DNA from: Cetobacterium sp. 8H
GTDB lineage: Bacteria; Fusobacteriota; Fusobacteriia; Fusobacteriales; Fusobacteriaceae
Assembly: GCF_014250675.1 (NCBI RefSeq)
Contig: NZ_JACHTG010000004.1
Span: 1,303,501 to 1,367,500, forward strand
Length of the DNA stretch: 64,000 bases
Direction of reading: 5' to 3'
Shown: piece by piece, positions 36,301 through 44,962 of the stretch
Position numbering within the stretch: the first letter of the stretch is position 1
Layout of the letters: every line of letters begins with the position of its first letter
Position numbers and translations under genes: made by a program
Notes under the pieces: model-generated
The model's input: the letters and a program-made list of their open reading frames with translations, nothing else
The model's database searches: none
Told to the model about the DNA's origin: nothing

Positions 36301-37397
36301 TGAAAAGATTAAAAGAATTTTTAGAAGCTAATATCGTACCGATATTTATATTGATTTTTATAGTTTTGACAGTGCCAGTTTCAAAATTAACACCACAATA
36401 CTTAATTCAAGAGATGATTTTAAGACTTGATAGAAACTTATTCTTAGTTTTATCTCTACTAATTCCAATAATAGCTGGAATGGGTCTTAACTTTGGAATT
36501 GTTTTAGGGGCAATGGCAGGGCAATTAGCTCTTATATTTATAACAGAGATGAGAATTGTTGGTTATCAAGGAGTGTTTTTAGCTATGATTATATCAACAC
36601 CTATAGCCATATTATTGGGATATATGAGTGGAAGCGTTCTAAATAAAGCTAAAGGAAAAGAGATGATCACATCTATGATATTAGGATTATTTATGAATGG
36701 AATCTATCAGCTTGTAGTTCTTTATGGGATGGGAAGTATAATAAAAATAGCAAATCCTAAATTGATTTTATCTAGAGGAAGTGGGATAAGAAATGCTATA
36801 GATTTGCAGGGAATAAGAAGAGGGTTAGATGGATTATTAGAAGTAAATATATTAGGCCAAAAGATTCCTCTAGCAACATTTATAATAGTTATTCTTTTAT
36901 GTATTTTTATAGTTTGGTTCAGAAAAACAAAGTTAGGGCAAGATATGAGGGCTGTAGGACAAGCTATTGATATAGCTAAAGCTTCAGGAATAGATGTAGA
37001 TAGGACAAGAATAATAGCAATTGTCATTTCAACTGTTTTAGCTAGCTTTGGTCAGATAATATATTTACAAAATATAGGAACTATGAATACATATAATAGT
37101 CATGAACAGATAGGGATGTTTTCAATAGCTGCTCTTCTTATAGGTGGAGCTTCAGCAGTTAAAGCGAGTATACCAAATGCCATAACTGGAATAATATTGT
37201 TTCATATGATGTTTATAATATCTCCGATGGCAGGTAAAGAACTTATGGGATCTGCTCAAATAGGGGAATACTTTAGAGTATTTGTATCATATGGAATAAT
37301 AGCTCTTGTACTAGTGATGCATGAGTGGAGAAGGGATAGAGACAAAAAGAAAAAAAGAAAAGCGCGTTTCAATGCAAAAGAAGGTGAGGCTTTATGA
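36300..37397 (+). CDS. ABC transporter permease 2 of the DUF3798 locus
   Basis: A 365-residue inner-membrane protein homologous to its neighbour: LSLLIPIIAGMGLNFGIVLG near residue 51 aligns with the same part of permease 1, and MRAVGQAIDIAKASGIDVDRTRIIAIVIST near 219 with its cytoplasmic loop. The two probably form a heterodimeric channel. The C-terminal tail is basic (HEWRRDRDKKKKRKARF). It overlaps the next small gene by four bases. Confidence 0.88.
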   Translation: MKRLKEFLEANIVPIFILIFIVLTVPVSKLTPQYLIQEMILRLDRNLFLVLSLLIPIIAGMGLNFGIVLGAMAGQLALIFITEMRIVGYQGVFLAMIISTPIAILLGYMSGSVLNKAKGKEMITSMILGLFMNGIYQLVVLYGMGSIIKIANPKLILSRGSGIRNAIDLQGIRRGLDGLLEVNILGQKIPLATFIIVILLCIFIVWFRKTKLGQDMRAVGQAIDIAKASGIDVDRTRIIAIVISTVLASFGQIIYLQNIGTMNTYNSHEQIGMFSIAALLIGGASAVKASIPNAITGIILFHMMFIISPMAGKELMGSAQIGEYFRVFVSYGIIALVLVMHEWRRDRDKKKKRKARFNAKEGEAL

Positions 37398-37744
37398 AAA
37401 GAATAGCGACTTTATTAAGTTTTTTTATAGGGGTCTGTTTCGTGTCTTTTATTCTTTTTTATACAGGACAAGAACATACTCTTGTGATTGATAATAAATA
37501 TCAAGAAAAAACTGAATCTAAAAATATAGTATTTAAAATTTCAGGACAAAAGGATAAGAAAATATCTAAAAATAAAAAGGCTGTAATGGAAGTAAAAGGA
37601 ATTAAGCATGAATTTATAGTAGAGATTGATGGAGTTAGTTATCCAGGAGAATTAAAATTTCCTCTGAATAAAGGAAGTGAAATTTTAATAGAGAATTTTT
37701 TAAGTCAAAAAGGAGAATGGATAAAATCAATACCTCAATATTAA
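37394..37744 (+). CDS. Small membrane-anchored protein of the DUF3798 transporter locus
   Basis: The 116-residue protein has one N-terminal membrane segment (residues 5-23) and a lysine-rich beta-strand domain outside (about 30-116) with IVFKISGQKDKK and EVKGIKHEFIVEIDGVSYPG. I do not recognise a family with confidence. Its ATGA overlap with permease 2 means it is translated with the transporter, so it may be an accessory subunit. A terminator follows directly. Confidence 0.65.
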   Translation: MKRIATLLSFFIGVCFVSFILFYTGQEHTLVIDNKYQEKTESKNIVFKISGQKDKKISKNKKAVMEVKGIKHEFIVEIDGVSYPGELKFPLNKGSEILIENFLSQKGEWIKSIPQY

Positions 37745-37779
37745 AAAAGTAACAGTGCTATTAGCACTGTTACTTTTTT
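37743..37779. terminator. Bidirectional intrinsic terminator
   Basis: A 16-bp stem with core GTAACAGTGC/GCACTGTTAC (37743-37758, 37764-37779), five-base loop, and flanking A/T runs between the transporter operon and the convergent L,D-transpeptidase-like gene. Confidence 0.93.
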
Positions 37780-37783
37780 AATT

Positions 37784-38416
37784 TTAGTTAATAAATTTAC
37801 TTTCTTCAAAATACTTAGGATCATTTCCAGCTATAAAAACAATAGAGTTATTTGAAAGTAAGTCTATAACAGGCTTAGATAGCTCAGTAGGAATAGCGGG
37901 ACAACCTAAAGTTCTACCTAAAAATCCCATATCATCAATATATTTTTTAGAAGCATAGTCTGCTCCATGGATTACAATTGAACGGTCATAAGCGTTTGAA
38001 TTGAATCTGTTTTCTAATCCTTTAAGTCTTAGAGAATATCCGTATGTTCCAAAGTATGGGTGAGCATCAGTTATAAAAAATCCTAAAGAACTCTGGAATG
38101 AATTCGGAGAGTTAGAAAATTTTGTAGCTAAAACTTTTCCACTATTTTTCCCATGACTCACATATGTATAGTAAAGTAATTTTTTTTCTTTTAAATCTAT
38201 AACAGAAAATCTAGGTTCTGTAGAGGGTTTTGTGAAATCGATAACGGTTAAAAATCTAAAATCTTTACCTTTTATTTTAGAAGAACCTTTCATAGCATTT
38301 TTAAAAACTGAATAATTCATCTTATCTTTTAGATGAAGAGTTTTATATAATTTTGAAGTAGAACCCATAGCAGTTAAATAAAAAATAATGAAAAAGAAAA
38401 AAAAATTTTTTTTCAT
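37784..38416 (-). CDS. Murein L,D-transpeptidase catalytic domain (YkuD_2-like) protein
   Basis: The protein (210 residues from the ATG at 38416, preceded by GGAGGG) has a hydrophobic signal segment and a periplasmic domain with the L,D-transpeptidase pattern: RSIVIHGADYAS near residue 144 and GRTLGCPAIP near 167, carrying the catalytic histidine and cysteine. FSVIDLKEKKLLYYTYVSHGKNSG near 71-94 is also typical of the YkuD_2 group. It may cross-link or trim peptidoglycan, or couple it to a protein. It is a single gene with a strong terminator shared with the transporter operon. Confidence 0.85.
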   Translation of the reverse strand: MKKNFFFFFIIFYLTAMGSTSKLYKTLHLKDKMNYSVFKNAMKGSSKIKGKDFRFLTVIDFTKPSTEPRFSVIDLKEKKLLYYTYVSHGKNSGKVLATKFSNSPNSFQSSLGFFITDAHPYFGTYGYSLRLKGLENRFNSNAYDRSIVIHGADYASKKYIDDMGFLGRTLGCPAIPTELSKPVIDLLSNNSIVFIAGNDPKYFEESKFIN

Positions 38417-38560
38417 AAATCCCTCCAAAAATTTTGTATATTTTTTTTATATTATAACAGAAAAAGAAGATAAAATTAATAATAAAAAAAAATAAATGAT
38501 GAAAAAACAAACAAAAAAAGTTATTTTTTTATCATAACGTAATAATGAAGAAGAGAAAAG

Positions 38561-38589
38561 TTGACACAAGGTATAAAGTAATGTAGAAT
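38561..38589 (+). promoter_or_regulatory. Sigma-70 promoter of the oxidoreductase-rhodanese-TVP38 operon
   Basis: Perfect TTGACA (38561-38566), a 17-base spacer and TAGAAT (38584-38589), followed by GGAGG and the ATG at 38627. Confidence 0.82.
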
Positions 38590-38626
38590 AACGGTAGACT
38601 AAATTTATTTGGAGGAAAATTATCAT

Positions 38627-41212
38627 ATGTTAAACGAAGTAATTGTTGAAAAAATGAAAGACTTGGTTGAAAATTGTATGGGTGACTCGCAAGCGGCTTG
38701 TAAAAGCAACTGCCCTATGAACACAGATGTAAAAAAATATGTAAACTTAATTGGGCAAGGAAATGGAGAAGAAGCAATTAAAGTTATCAGAGAAAAACTG
38801 TTTTTACCTGGAACTTTAGGAAGAATTTGTGCTCATCCTTGTGAACAAAACTGTAGAAGAGGGGATGAAGATTCGTCAATAGCAATAGCATCTTTAAAAA
38901 GATATGCGGCGGATAATTTTGATAATGAAGCTAATTGGGATTTATCAAAAGAATCATCAAAGGGGAAGAAAGTAGCAATTGTAGGAGCTGGACCAGCAGG
39001 AGCTCAAGCTGCAATAGATTTATCTAAACAGGGATATGATGTAACAATTTTTGAAAAACTTCCTGTATTTGGTGGAATGATGAGGATAGGAATCCCTGAA
39101 TATAGACTTCCAAGAGAAGTTATAGATAAAGAATACGCAATATTAAAAAAATTAGGCGTTGAAGTAAAGTTATCAACAGAAGTAGGTAAAGATATCTCTT
39201 TTGAAGAGTTAGAAAAAAATTATGATGCTATTTTAGTAGCAGTAGGAAAACAATCTGGAAGAGTTGATAGATCTTTAGAAAATCATGATGCAAAAGGAGT
39301 TTTCCATGCAGCAGAATATTTAAAAGAGATTTCGTTAACTAAAAATTTCCAAGGAGCAGGGAAAAGAGTAGCTGTTATAGGTGGTGGAGACGTAGCAATG
39401 GACTGCGCAAGATCATCTAAAAGAGTTCCTGGAGTTGATGTTGTATACTCTGTACCTTTAGAGGCTACATTTGAAAAGATGGCTTCATCTAATCATGAAA
39501 TTCATGGTGCAATAGAGGAAAGTGTAGAGTTTAAGTTAGGAAATGGAATCAGCAGAATCATTGTAGATGAAAATAATAGAGTTTCAGGACTTGAAATTAA
39601 AAAATGTCTAGGACTTTTTGATGAAAATGGAAACTTTAATCCTCAATTTGATGAAAATCAAAAAGAAATTATAGAAATAGATACACTAGTTTTTGCAATT
39701 GGACAAGGAGTGGATAACTCATTTGACAATGCTGGGAAATTAGCAACAAGAAGAAACGGAACTTTCGAATCAGATAAATTAACAATGCAATCAGCTACAA
39801 ATGAAAAAGTATTCGTAGCAGGAGATTGTGCTAATGCATTTATAGTTATTGAAGCTATGGCAGAGGGAAGAAGAGCAGCGAAATCAATCGATAGATTCTT
39901 AGATGGAAAGGATCTATTAGAAGGAAGAGCAATAGAAAATGAGGGTGGATATAAATCAAAGTTATATTTACCAACAGAGTATCTACCAGAAGGTTGGGAT
40001 GCAGCAGAGAAAGTGGAGAGAATGTCTCCTAATACAACGGATGGATCTGATAGAATTAAAGATTTCTCTGAAGTAGAAATGGTATTTACTAAAGAGCAAG
40101 CACTAAAAGAGGCAAATAGATGTTTACAATGTGAATGTAAGCTTTGCATGAAAGAGTGTATAATGTTAAATGATTACACTGATTGTCCAAAAACACTATT
40201 CCAAGAGTACTTAGAAAAAGGTTGTGAGGAGATGGATGCTAAAATAGCATACTCTTGTAACATGTGTGATCAATGTACTTTAAAATGCCCTAAAGACTTT
40301 GAAATCAAAGCTAACTTTGGAGCTATGAGAAGTGAATATATAAAAGAAAATGGTGGGAAATCACCTATGAGTGGACATAAAGCTATTGAAATGCACCAAT
40401 ATTTAGGGTATTCAAAAATGTTTAATACAACAAATGCAGCACCAAGTGGAAAGAAGACAAAATATGTATTCTTCCCAGGATGCTCTCTTCCATCATATAA
40501 TTCAGAAGCTGTTGGAAACATATTGGATCATTTACAAGATAAATTAGGTGGAGAAGTAGGATCACTTTTAAAATGTTGTGGTAAACCGCCAAAAGCTTTA
40601 GGACAAGATGATTTATTTAAAGAGAGATTTAAATCAGTTCAAAAAGAGCTAGATAAATTAGAAGCCGAAACAGTTATAGTTGCATGTCAATCTTGTTTTG
40701 GAATATTCAATGCATATGCTAAACAAAACGTAATATCACTATGGGAATTATTACCAGAAATCGGACTTCCTGAATCTCAAATAGGAGTAGGAAAAGAATC
40801 AGATGTAGTATTTAACATTCATGATTCATGCTCGATCAGAAAACAAACTAAAATTCATGATGGAATCAGATGGATTATGAATGAATTAGGATATAATGTT
40901 GAAGAATTAGAAAACTCTAGAGAAAAAACTAGATGTTGTGGATTTGGTGGAATGATAGTTCCAGCAGTTCCAGACGTAGCAAAGAGAGTTATGGAGAGAA
41001 GAGCAACCGAAACAACAACAGGACATATGGTAACATATTGTGCAGCTTGTAGAGAGTCAATGGAAAAAGGAAACACAGATGCTTTACACATATTAGATTT
41101 AGTATTTGGAGAAAAATATACAAAAGCTAAGGTACAAGCAAGAAATGCAGGTCCAGTAAAGCAATGGATGACAAGATATAAATCTAAAATGGAATTAAAT
41201 AAAAGAAAATAA
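38627..41212 (+). CDS. Flavin/iron-sulfur oxidoreductase, GltD-like fused to HdrB-like domain
   Basis: The 861-residue protein joins several redox modules. Residues about 14-110 hold a GltD-type double [4Fe-4S] domain (CKSNCPMNTD; CAHPCEQNCRRG). Residues 115-470 are the NADPH/FAD domain of the glutamate synthase small subunit family (VGAGPAGAQAA; GGMMRIGIPEYRLPREV; VIGGGDVAMDCARS). Then come further cysteine clusters (CLQCECKLCMKEC; CNMCDQCTLKCP) and a C-terminal heterodisulfide-reductase-like part with two CCG-type motifs (KCCGKPP; RCCGFGG). It probably moves electrons from NAD(P)H to a thiol, persulfide or other acceptor. The start is the ATG at 38627 after GGAGG. It opens the operon with the rhodanese. 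Confidence 0.88.
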   Translation: MLNEVIVEKMKDLVENCMGDSQAACKSNCPMNTDVKKYVNLIGQGNGEEAIKVIREKLFLPGTLGRICAHPCEQNCRRGDEDSSIAIASLKRYAADNFDNEANWDLSKESSKGKKVAIVGAGPAGAQAAIDLSKQGYDVTIFEKLPVFGGMMRIGIPEYRLPREVIDKEYAILKKLGVEVKLSTEVGKDISFEELEKNYDAILVAVGKQSGRVDRSLENHDAKGVFHAAEYLKEISLTKNFQGAGKRVAVIGGGDVAMDCARSSKRVPGVDVVYSVPLEATFEKMASSNHEIHGAIEESVEFKLGNGISRIIVDENNRVSGLEIKKCLGLFDENGNFNPQFDENQKEIIEIDTLVFAIGQGVDNSFDNAGKLATRRNGTFESDKLTMQSATNEKVFVAGDCANAFIVIEAMAEGRRAAKSIDRFLDGKDLLEGRAIENEGGYKSKLYLPTEYLPEGWDAAEKVERMSPNTTDGSDRIKDFSEVEMVFTKEQALKEANRCLQCECKLCMKECIMLNDYTDCPKTLFQEYLEKGCEEMDAKIAYSCNMCDQCTLKCPKDFEIKANFGAMRSEYIKENGGKSPMSGHKAIEMHQYLGYSKMFNTTNAAPSGKKTKYVFFPGCSLPSYNSEAVGNILDHLQDKLGGEVGSLLKCCGKPPKALGQDDLFKERFKSVQKELDKLEAETVIVACQSCFGIFNAYAKQNVISLWELLPEIGLPESQIGVGKESDVVFNIHDSCSIRKQTKIHDGIRWIMNELGYNVEELENSREKTRCCGFGGMIVPAVPDVAKRVMERRATETTTGHMVTYCAACRESMEKGNTDALHILDLVFGEKYTKAKVQARNAGPVKQWMTRYKSKMELNKRK

Positions 41213-41243
41213 AAAACTAAAGAGATAAGGCGGAGGAGAGAAA

Positions 41244-42155
41244 ATGAAAAAATCATTAATTTTAGGATCGTTATTATTATCAATGGTGGCATTTGGAAAA
41301 GATTATACTCAATATAAATCAGATAAATTAATTAGCCCAGAAGCGGCAAAAGAACTTATAGAAAAAGATAAAAATGTAGTGGTTATAGATGTTAGACCTG
41401 AAGCTAAATTCACATTAAATAACGTTCAAGGGTCATATAATATGTGGAGACCAGATATGGAGCCAAAAGATAAAAGATATGGTGAAATAGGTGGAATGAG
41501 AGCTTCTAGAGAAGAGATGGAAGCTGAATTAAATAAAATGGGTGTAACAAAAGATTCAACACTAGTTTTAATTGGAGAAGGACTTGATGAATATAGATTA
41601 TGGTGGATTTTAGATCTATATGGAATGGAAAATGTTAAGATTGTAGATGGGGGATATGCAACTCTTAAAGAAACTGGAATAAAAACAAGATTTGGTAAGG
41701 AAGCTCCAGAGAAAGCTGGAAATTATAAATTCTCTGATGCCCCAGATAAAAATACTTTAGCAACGATGAACGATATGGAAGTAGCGTTTGGAAATTCTTC
41801 AGAAGTAATTCTTGATACAAGAACAAAAAAAGAGAATATTGGTGAAGATATGAAAAAAGGAGCAGTGGCTAAAGGAAAAATACCAGGAAGTGTATTTGTA
41901 GAATGGACACAAGCTTTGAATAAAGATAAGACAATCAGATCTTATGATGAGTTAGTAGAACTTTATACATCTAAAGGAATAACACCAGATAAAGAAGTTT
42001 TACCATACTGTCAATCAGCAGTAAGATCAGCTCATACAACTTTCGTATTAAAAGAACTTTTAGGATATTCAAATGTTAAAAACTATGATGGTTCTTGGAT
42101 TGAATGGTCTTATGGTGTAAAAGACGGAAAAGTAAAAGCAGAAATAGGAGAGTAA
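41244..42155 (+). CDS. ynjE: Secreted rhodanese (YnjE-like thiosulfate sulfurtransferase)
   Basis: The 303-residue protein has a signal peptide (about 1-18, ending MVAFGKD) and two rhodanese domains, so it should act in the periplasm on sulfane sulfur. The first domain (about 25-140) is inactive: the position of the catalytic cysteine is in LIGEGLDEYRLWW and has none. The second (about 165-300) keeps the active cysteine in PYCQSAVRSAHTTF near 254. In E. coli YnjE is likewise secreted, multi-domain, and encoded next to ynjBCD and ynjF. Here it lies between the large oxidoreductase and the TVP38 protein. The gene symbol is by analogy of domain type and neighbourhood. Confidence 0.82.
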   Translation: MKKSLILGSLLLSMVAFGKDYTQYKSDKLISPEAAKELIEKDKNVVVIDVRPEAKFTLNNVQGSYNMWRPDMEPKDKRYGEIGGMRASREEMEAELNKMGVTKDSTLVLIGEGLDEYRLWWILDLYGMENVKIVDGGYATLKETGIKTRFGKEAPEKAGNYKFSDAPDKNTLATMNDMEVAFGNSSEVILDTRTKKENIGEDMKKGAVAKGKIPGSVFVEWTQALNKDKTIRSYDELVELYTSKGITPDKEVLPYCQSAVRSAHTTFVLKELLGYSNVKNYDGSWIEWSYGVKDGKVKAEIGE

Positions 42156-42156
42156 A

Positions 42157-42825
42157 ATGAATCAAAAGAAAAATCCTTTAAAAATAATTTTAATAGTTAT
42201 AGTTTTAGCAGCAGTGATATTTGGTCTTATGAAATCGGGAGCGTTAGAGTATCTAAAAGATAGAGAAAAATTAGAAACTTTAATAAAAGGATTAGGAGTT
42301 TGGGGACCAATTGCTTATATAGGTATGTATGCATTAGTAACTATAACATGTGTTTCAGTTCTTCCATTGACATTAGCAGGTGGACTGATATTTGGAGCAA
42401 TTATGGGAGTTGTTTATACAGCTATCGGAGCTTGTCTTGGACTTTCACTATCGTTTTTAATAGCTAGATATATTGCAAGAAAACCAATTGAAGAAAGATT
42501 TGGAAAAACAGAAGCATTTAAGAAAATAAATGAGGGTGTTAAAAATGAAGGATGGTTTATTCTTGCAACGACAAGATTATTACCAGTATTTCCTTTTGGA
42601 ATTCAAAACTATGTTTATGGATTAACACCAATTAGTTTTATTCAATATTCTATATTATCAACAATATTTATCTTGCCAGGAACATCAGTATTTGTTTTAT
42701 TAGCAGGTGCAGTGGCATCAGGAGACATGAAAACAGCAGTTAAAATGTCGATAACAGCATCTTTAATTTTCTTTGCTCTAACAATGATAACAAAAGTAAT
42801 TGCAAAGAAATCAAAAAAAAGCTAA
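42157..42825 (+). CDS. TVP38/TMEM64 family membrane protein (YdjX/YdjZ-like)
   Basis: The 222-residue inner-membrane protein has the DedA/VTT-related signature: LAGGLIFGAIMGVVYTAIGA near residues 74-93, SFLIARYIARKPIEERFGK near 100 and a late LPVFPFGIQNYVYGLTPIS segment. Family members are linked to lipid scrambling or small-solute movement, but bacterial roles are poorly defined. It starts one base after the rhodanese stop. In E. coli two proteins of this family, YdjX and YdjZ, are encoded upstream of the ynj genes that match the next operon here. Confidence 0.88.
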   Translation: MNQKKNPLKIILIVIVLAAVIFGLMKSGALEYLKDREKLETLIKGLGVWGPIAYIGMYALVTITCVSVLPLTLAGGLIFGAIMGVVYTAIGACLGLSLSFLIARYIARKPIEERFGKTEAFKKINEGVKNEGWFILATTRLLPVFPFGIQNYVYGLTPISFIQYSILSTIFILPGTSVFVLLAGAVASGDMKTAVKMSITASLIFFALTMITKVIAKKSKKS

Positions 42826-42843
42826 CAATAAAATAAAAAAATA

Positions 42844-42872
42844 TCGAAACATAAAAGTAAATGATGTATAAT
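42844..42872 (+). promoter_or_regulatory. Promoter of the ynjBCDF-like operon
   Basis: TCGAAA (42844-42849), a 17-base spacer and perfect TATAAT (42867-42872). The predicted transcript start (about 42879) is inside the stem of the hairpin that follows. Confidence 0.55.
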
Positions 42873-42874
42873 TT

Positions 42875-42905
42875 AAGGGGGAGGATTTAATCCCCCTTGT
42901 TTTTA
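42875..42905 (+). terminator. Probable terminator of the upstream operon, overlapping a promoter
   Basis: The stem AAGGGGGA/TCCCCCTT (42875-42882, 42891-42898) with an eight-base loop is followed by GTTTTTATT. Transcripts coming from the oxidoreductase operon can form it, while transcripts starting at the embedded promoter lack half of the first arm. Confidence 0.65.
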
Positions 42906-42929
42906 TTAAGTTAGAGGGAGAGAATAAAA

Positions 42930-44093
42930 ATGATAAAAAAAATTAAGTATGTTTTATTGGCAAGCTTAATACCACTAGCCTTTATGGGATGTGGAAAAAA
43001 AGAAAATAAAGAAGTCAATATCTATATGTGGGGTGGATCTAAAGAGATAAATACGTTTATGGATGATGTTGTGACTCCTAAAATTAAAGAAGCGGATGAT
43101 ATAACGCTAAAAAGAGTTCCAATAGTTGATATCAAAGATATTGTAAATAAGCTTATAATAGAAAAACAAGCTGGAAAAAAAGATGGAGTTATAGATGTAC
43201 TTTGGCTAAATGGAGAGAATTTTAAAGCTTTAAAAGATGCGAATGTTCTGGAAGAGAATATATTAACAAAGGTTCCAAATAGAAATTTATTAAAAGAAAG
43301 TACTATAGTTAAAGATTTTGGTGAGGATATAGATGGGCTAGAAGTACCTTTTGGGGAAGCACAGTTTAATTTTATATATAATACTCAAAAAGGAAATGTC
43401 CCTTTCACGAATTGGGAAACACTGACAACATACATAAAGCAAAATCCTGGAAGATTTACATATCCAAATGTTTCTAACTTCACAGGTAGTGCTTTTATTA
43501 GAAATTTAGTGATAGATATGTTGGGGTATGAAAATATTCAAAATATGAGTTCTGATGATTTGAGAGTTCAACTTGATATTGTTTGGAATTATTTAAATGA
43601 GATAAAACCTTATTTATGGAGAGAAGGGAAAACTTATCCTGAATCTGAAGGGAAACTAGATCTTTTATATTCAACTGATGAAGTAGATGTAACAATGGGA
43701 TATACTGTAAATAAGGTAAATTCAAAAATAGATTCAGGAGATTATCCAAATACATCGGAGAGTTTTTTATTAGAAAAAGGAACACTATTTAATAATCATT
43801 ATTTAGCAATTCCAAATAATTCAAAAAATAAAGAAAATGCACTGAAAGTTATAAATGCATTGATATCTCCAGAGATTCAAATTCTAAAGCAGGAACCAAA
43901 AAATTGGGGTGATTTTACAGTTTTAGATATGAATAAGCTAGACTTAGAAGATAAAAAGTCTTTTGAAGAACTAAATAAGAGTGGGAAAATCCCAACTTTG
44001 GAGGAGTTAGAGACGAAAAGAGTTTTAGAGTTATCTCCAGAAAAAGTTAGAATTATAGAGGAAGGATGGACAGAAAAGGTTGGAAAAAATTAA
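42930..44093 (+). CDS. ynjB: ABC importer substrate-binding lipoprotein (YnjB-like)
   Basis: The 387-residue protein has a lipobox (LAFMGC, cysteine near 21) and the extracytoplasmic binding fold of E. coli YnjB: NIYMWGGSKEINTFMDD near 30, VIDVLWLNGENFKALKDANVL near 89, VPFGEAQFNFIYNT near 140, FTYPNVSNFTGSAFIRNL near 176 and PYLWREGKTYPESEGK near 228 match the order I know from YnjB. YnjBCD has at times been listed as a thiamine-type importer, but its substrate is not established to my knowledge. It heads the second operon of the locus. Confidence 0.85.
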   Translation: MIKKIKYVLLASLIPLAFMGCGKKENKEVNIYMWGGSKEINTFMDDVVTPKIKEADDITLKRVPIVDIKDIVNKLIIEKQAGKKDGVIDVLWLNGENFKALKDANVLEENILTKVPNRNLLKESTIVKDFGEDIDGLEVPFGEAQFNFIYNTQKGNVPFTNWETLTTYIKQNPGRFTYPNVSNFTGSAFIRNLVIDMLGYENIQNMSSDDLRVQLDIVWNYLNEIKPYLWREGKTYPESEGKLDLLYSTDEVDVTMGYTVNKVNSKIDSGDYPNTSESFLLEKGTLFNNHYLAIPNNSKNKENALKVINALISPEIQILKQEPKNWGDFTVLDMNKLDLEDKKSFEELNKSGKIPTLEELETKRVLELSPEKVRIIEEGWTEKVGKN

Positions 44094-44961
44094 AAAAATT
44101 ATATATTTGATACCTTTTTTAATGTACATATCATTTTTCTTTTTATATGGATTGTATTATGTTTTAATGACTTCATTAGGTTATAACAGGATTCTTTCAA
44201 AATCATATTTTACTTTAGATTATTATAAAGAGGTTCTTTATTCAAAAGAATTTTTAACAAGCCTAATATATACAACTAAACTTAACATGATTTCTGCTTT
44301 TTTTGCTTTTATATTGACGGTTATAATATTATATTTGGTTTTTTTAAGTAAAAGAAAAGGTTATTTTTATGGAAAAAGTTTTCAAAAAGTTATAGAAGCT
44401 CCGGTATTCGTACCTTATTTAGTAGGAGCTTATGGAGTACTGTTGCTTCTTATGAGAAGAGGAATATTAAATAATGTATTGATGCAATTAGGAGTAATTA
44501 AATCTGTTCAAGAATTTCCAGTTTTAACTAATGACTACAATGGAATTGGAATAATAATAACATATATATGGAAAGCACTCCCTTTTATGACAATGATGAC
44601 TTTGCCAATTGTCTTTAGAGTGGATAAAAAGTGGGATGCGTTAGGAAAACTTTATAATTTAAGTAATTATCAATTTTTTAAAAAAATAGTTTTTCCATTG
44701 ATTCTTCCAACGTTAAGTGTGAGTTTTTTTATAGTGTTGACATATCTCTTTGCTTCTTTTGAAACGCCGTACATACTTGGAGTTACTCACCCTAGAGTGC
44801 TTTCAGTTTCAGTATTTGATATGTATGCCAAAGGAAATTTAGATACAAGAGGAAAAATTATGGTCATGAATATTATGATTTCAGTTATAAGTTTATTTTT
44901 TGGTGGAATGATCTCCTTAGCTCTGAAATTTTTCTCAAGGTATGAAAGTAGGGAGTGGTAA
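44080..44961 (+). CDS. ABC importer permease, first half of a split YnjC
   Basis: A 293-residue inner-membrane protein of the binding-protein-dependent permease family with six or so membrane segments. The cytoplasmic EAA-type loop, which docks the ATPase, is near ALGKLYNLSNYQFFKKIVFPLILPTLS (residues about 187-213). The start is a TTG at 44080 inside the end of ynjB (14-base overlap), with a purine-rich site upstream; other starts are possible. In E. coli YnjC is one fused double permease of about 510 residues; here the halves are separate genes. Confidence 0.82.
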   Translation: MEKIKKIIYLIPFLMYISFFFLYGLYYVLMTSLGYNRILSKSYFTLDYYKEVLYSKEFLTSLIYTTKLNMISAFFAFILTVIILYLVFLSKRKGYFYGKSFQKVIEAPVFVPYLVGAYGVLLLLMRRGILNNVLMQLGVIKSVQEFPVLTNDYNGIGIIITYIWKALPFMTMMTLPIVFRVDKKWDALGKLYNLSNYQFFKKIVFPLILPTLSVSFFIVLTYLFASFETPYILGVTHPRVLSVSVFDMYAKGNLDTRGKIMVMNIMISVISLFFGGMISLALKFFSRYESREW

Positions 44962-44962
44962 A

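Noticed and set aside
38627-42155. Selenocysteine (in-frame TGA) in the oxidoreductase or rhodanese
   Set aside because: Both frames run through without TGA, and the second rhodanese domain has an ordinary cysteine codon.
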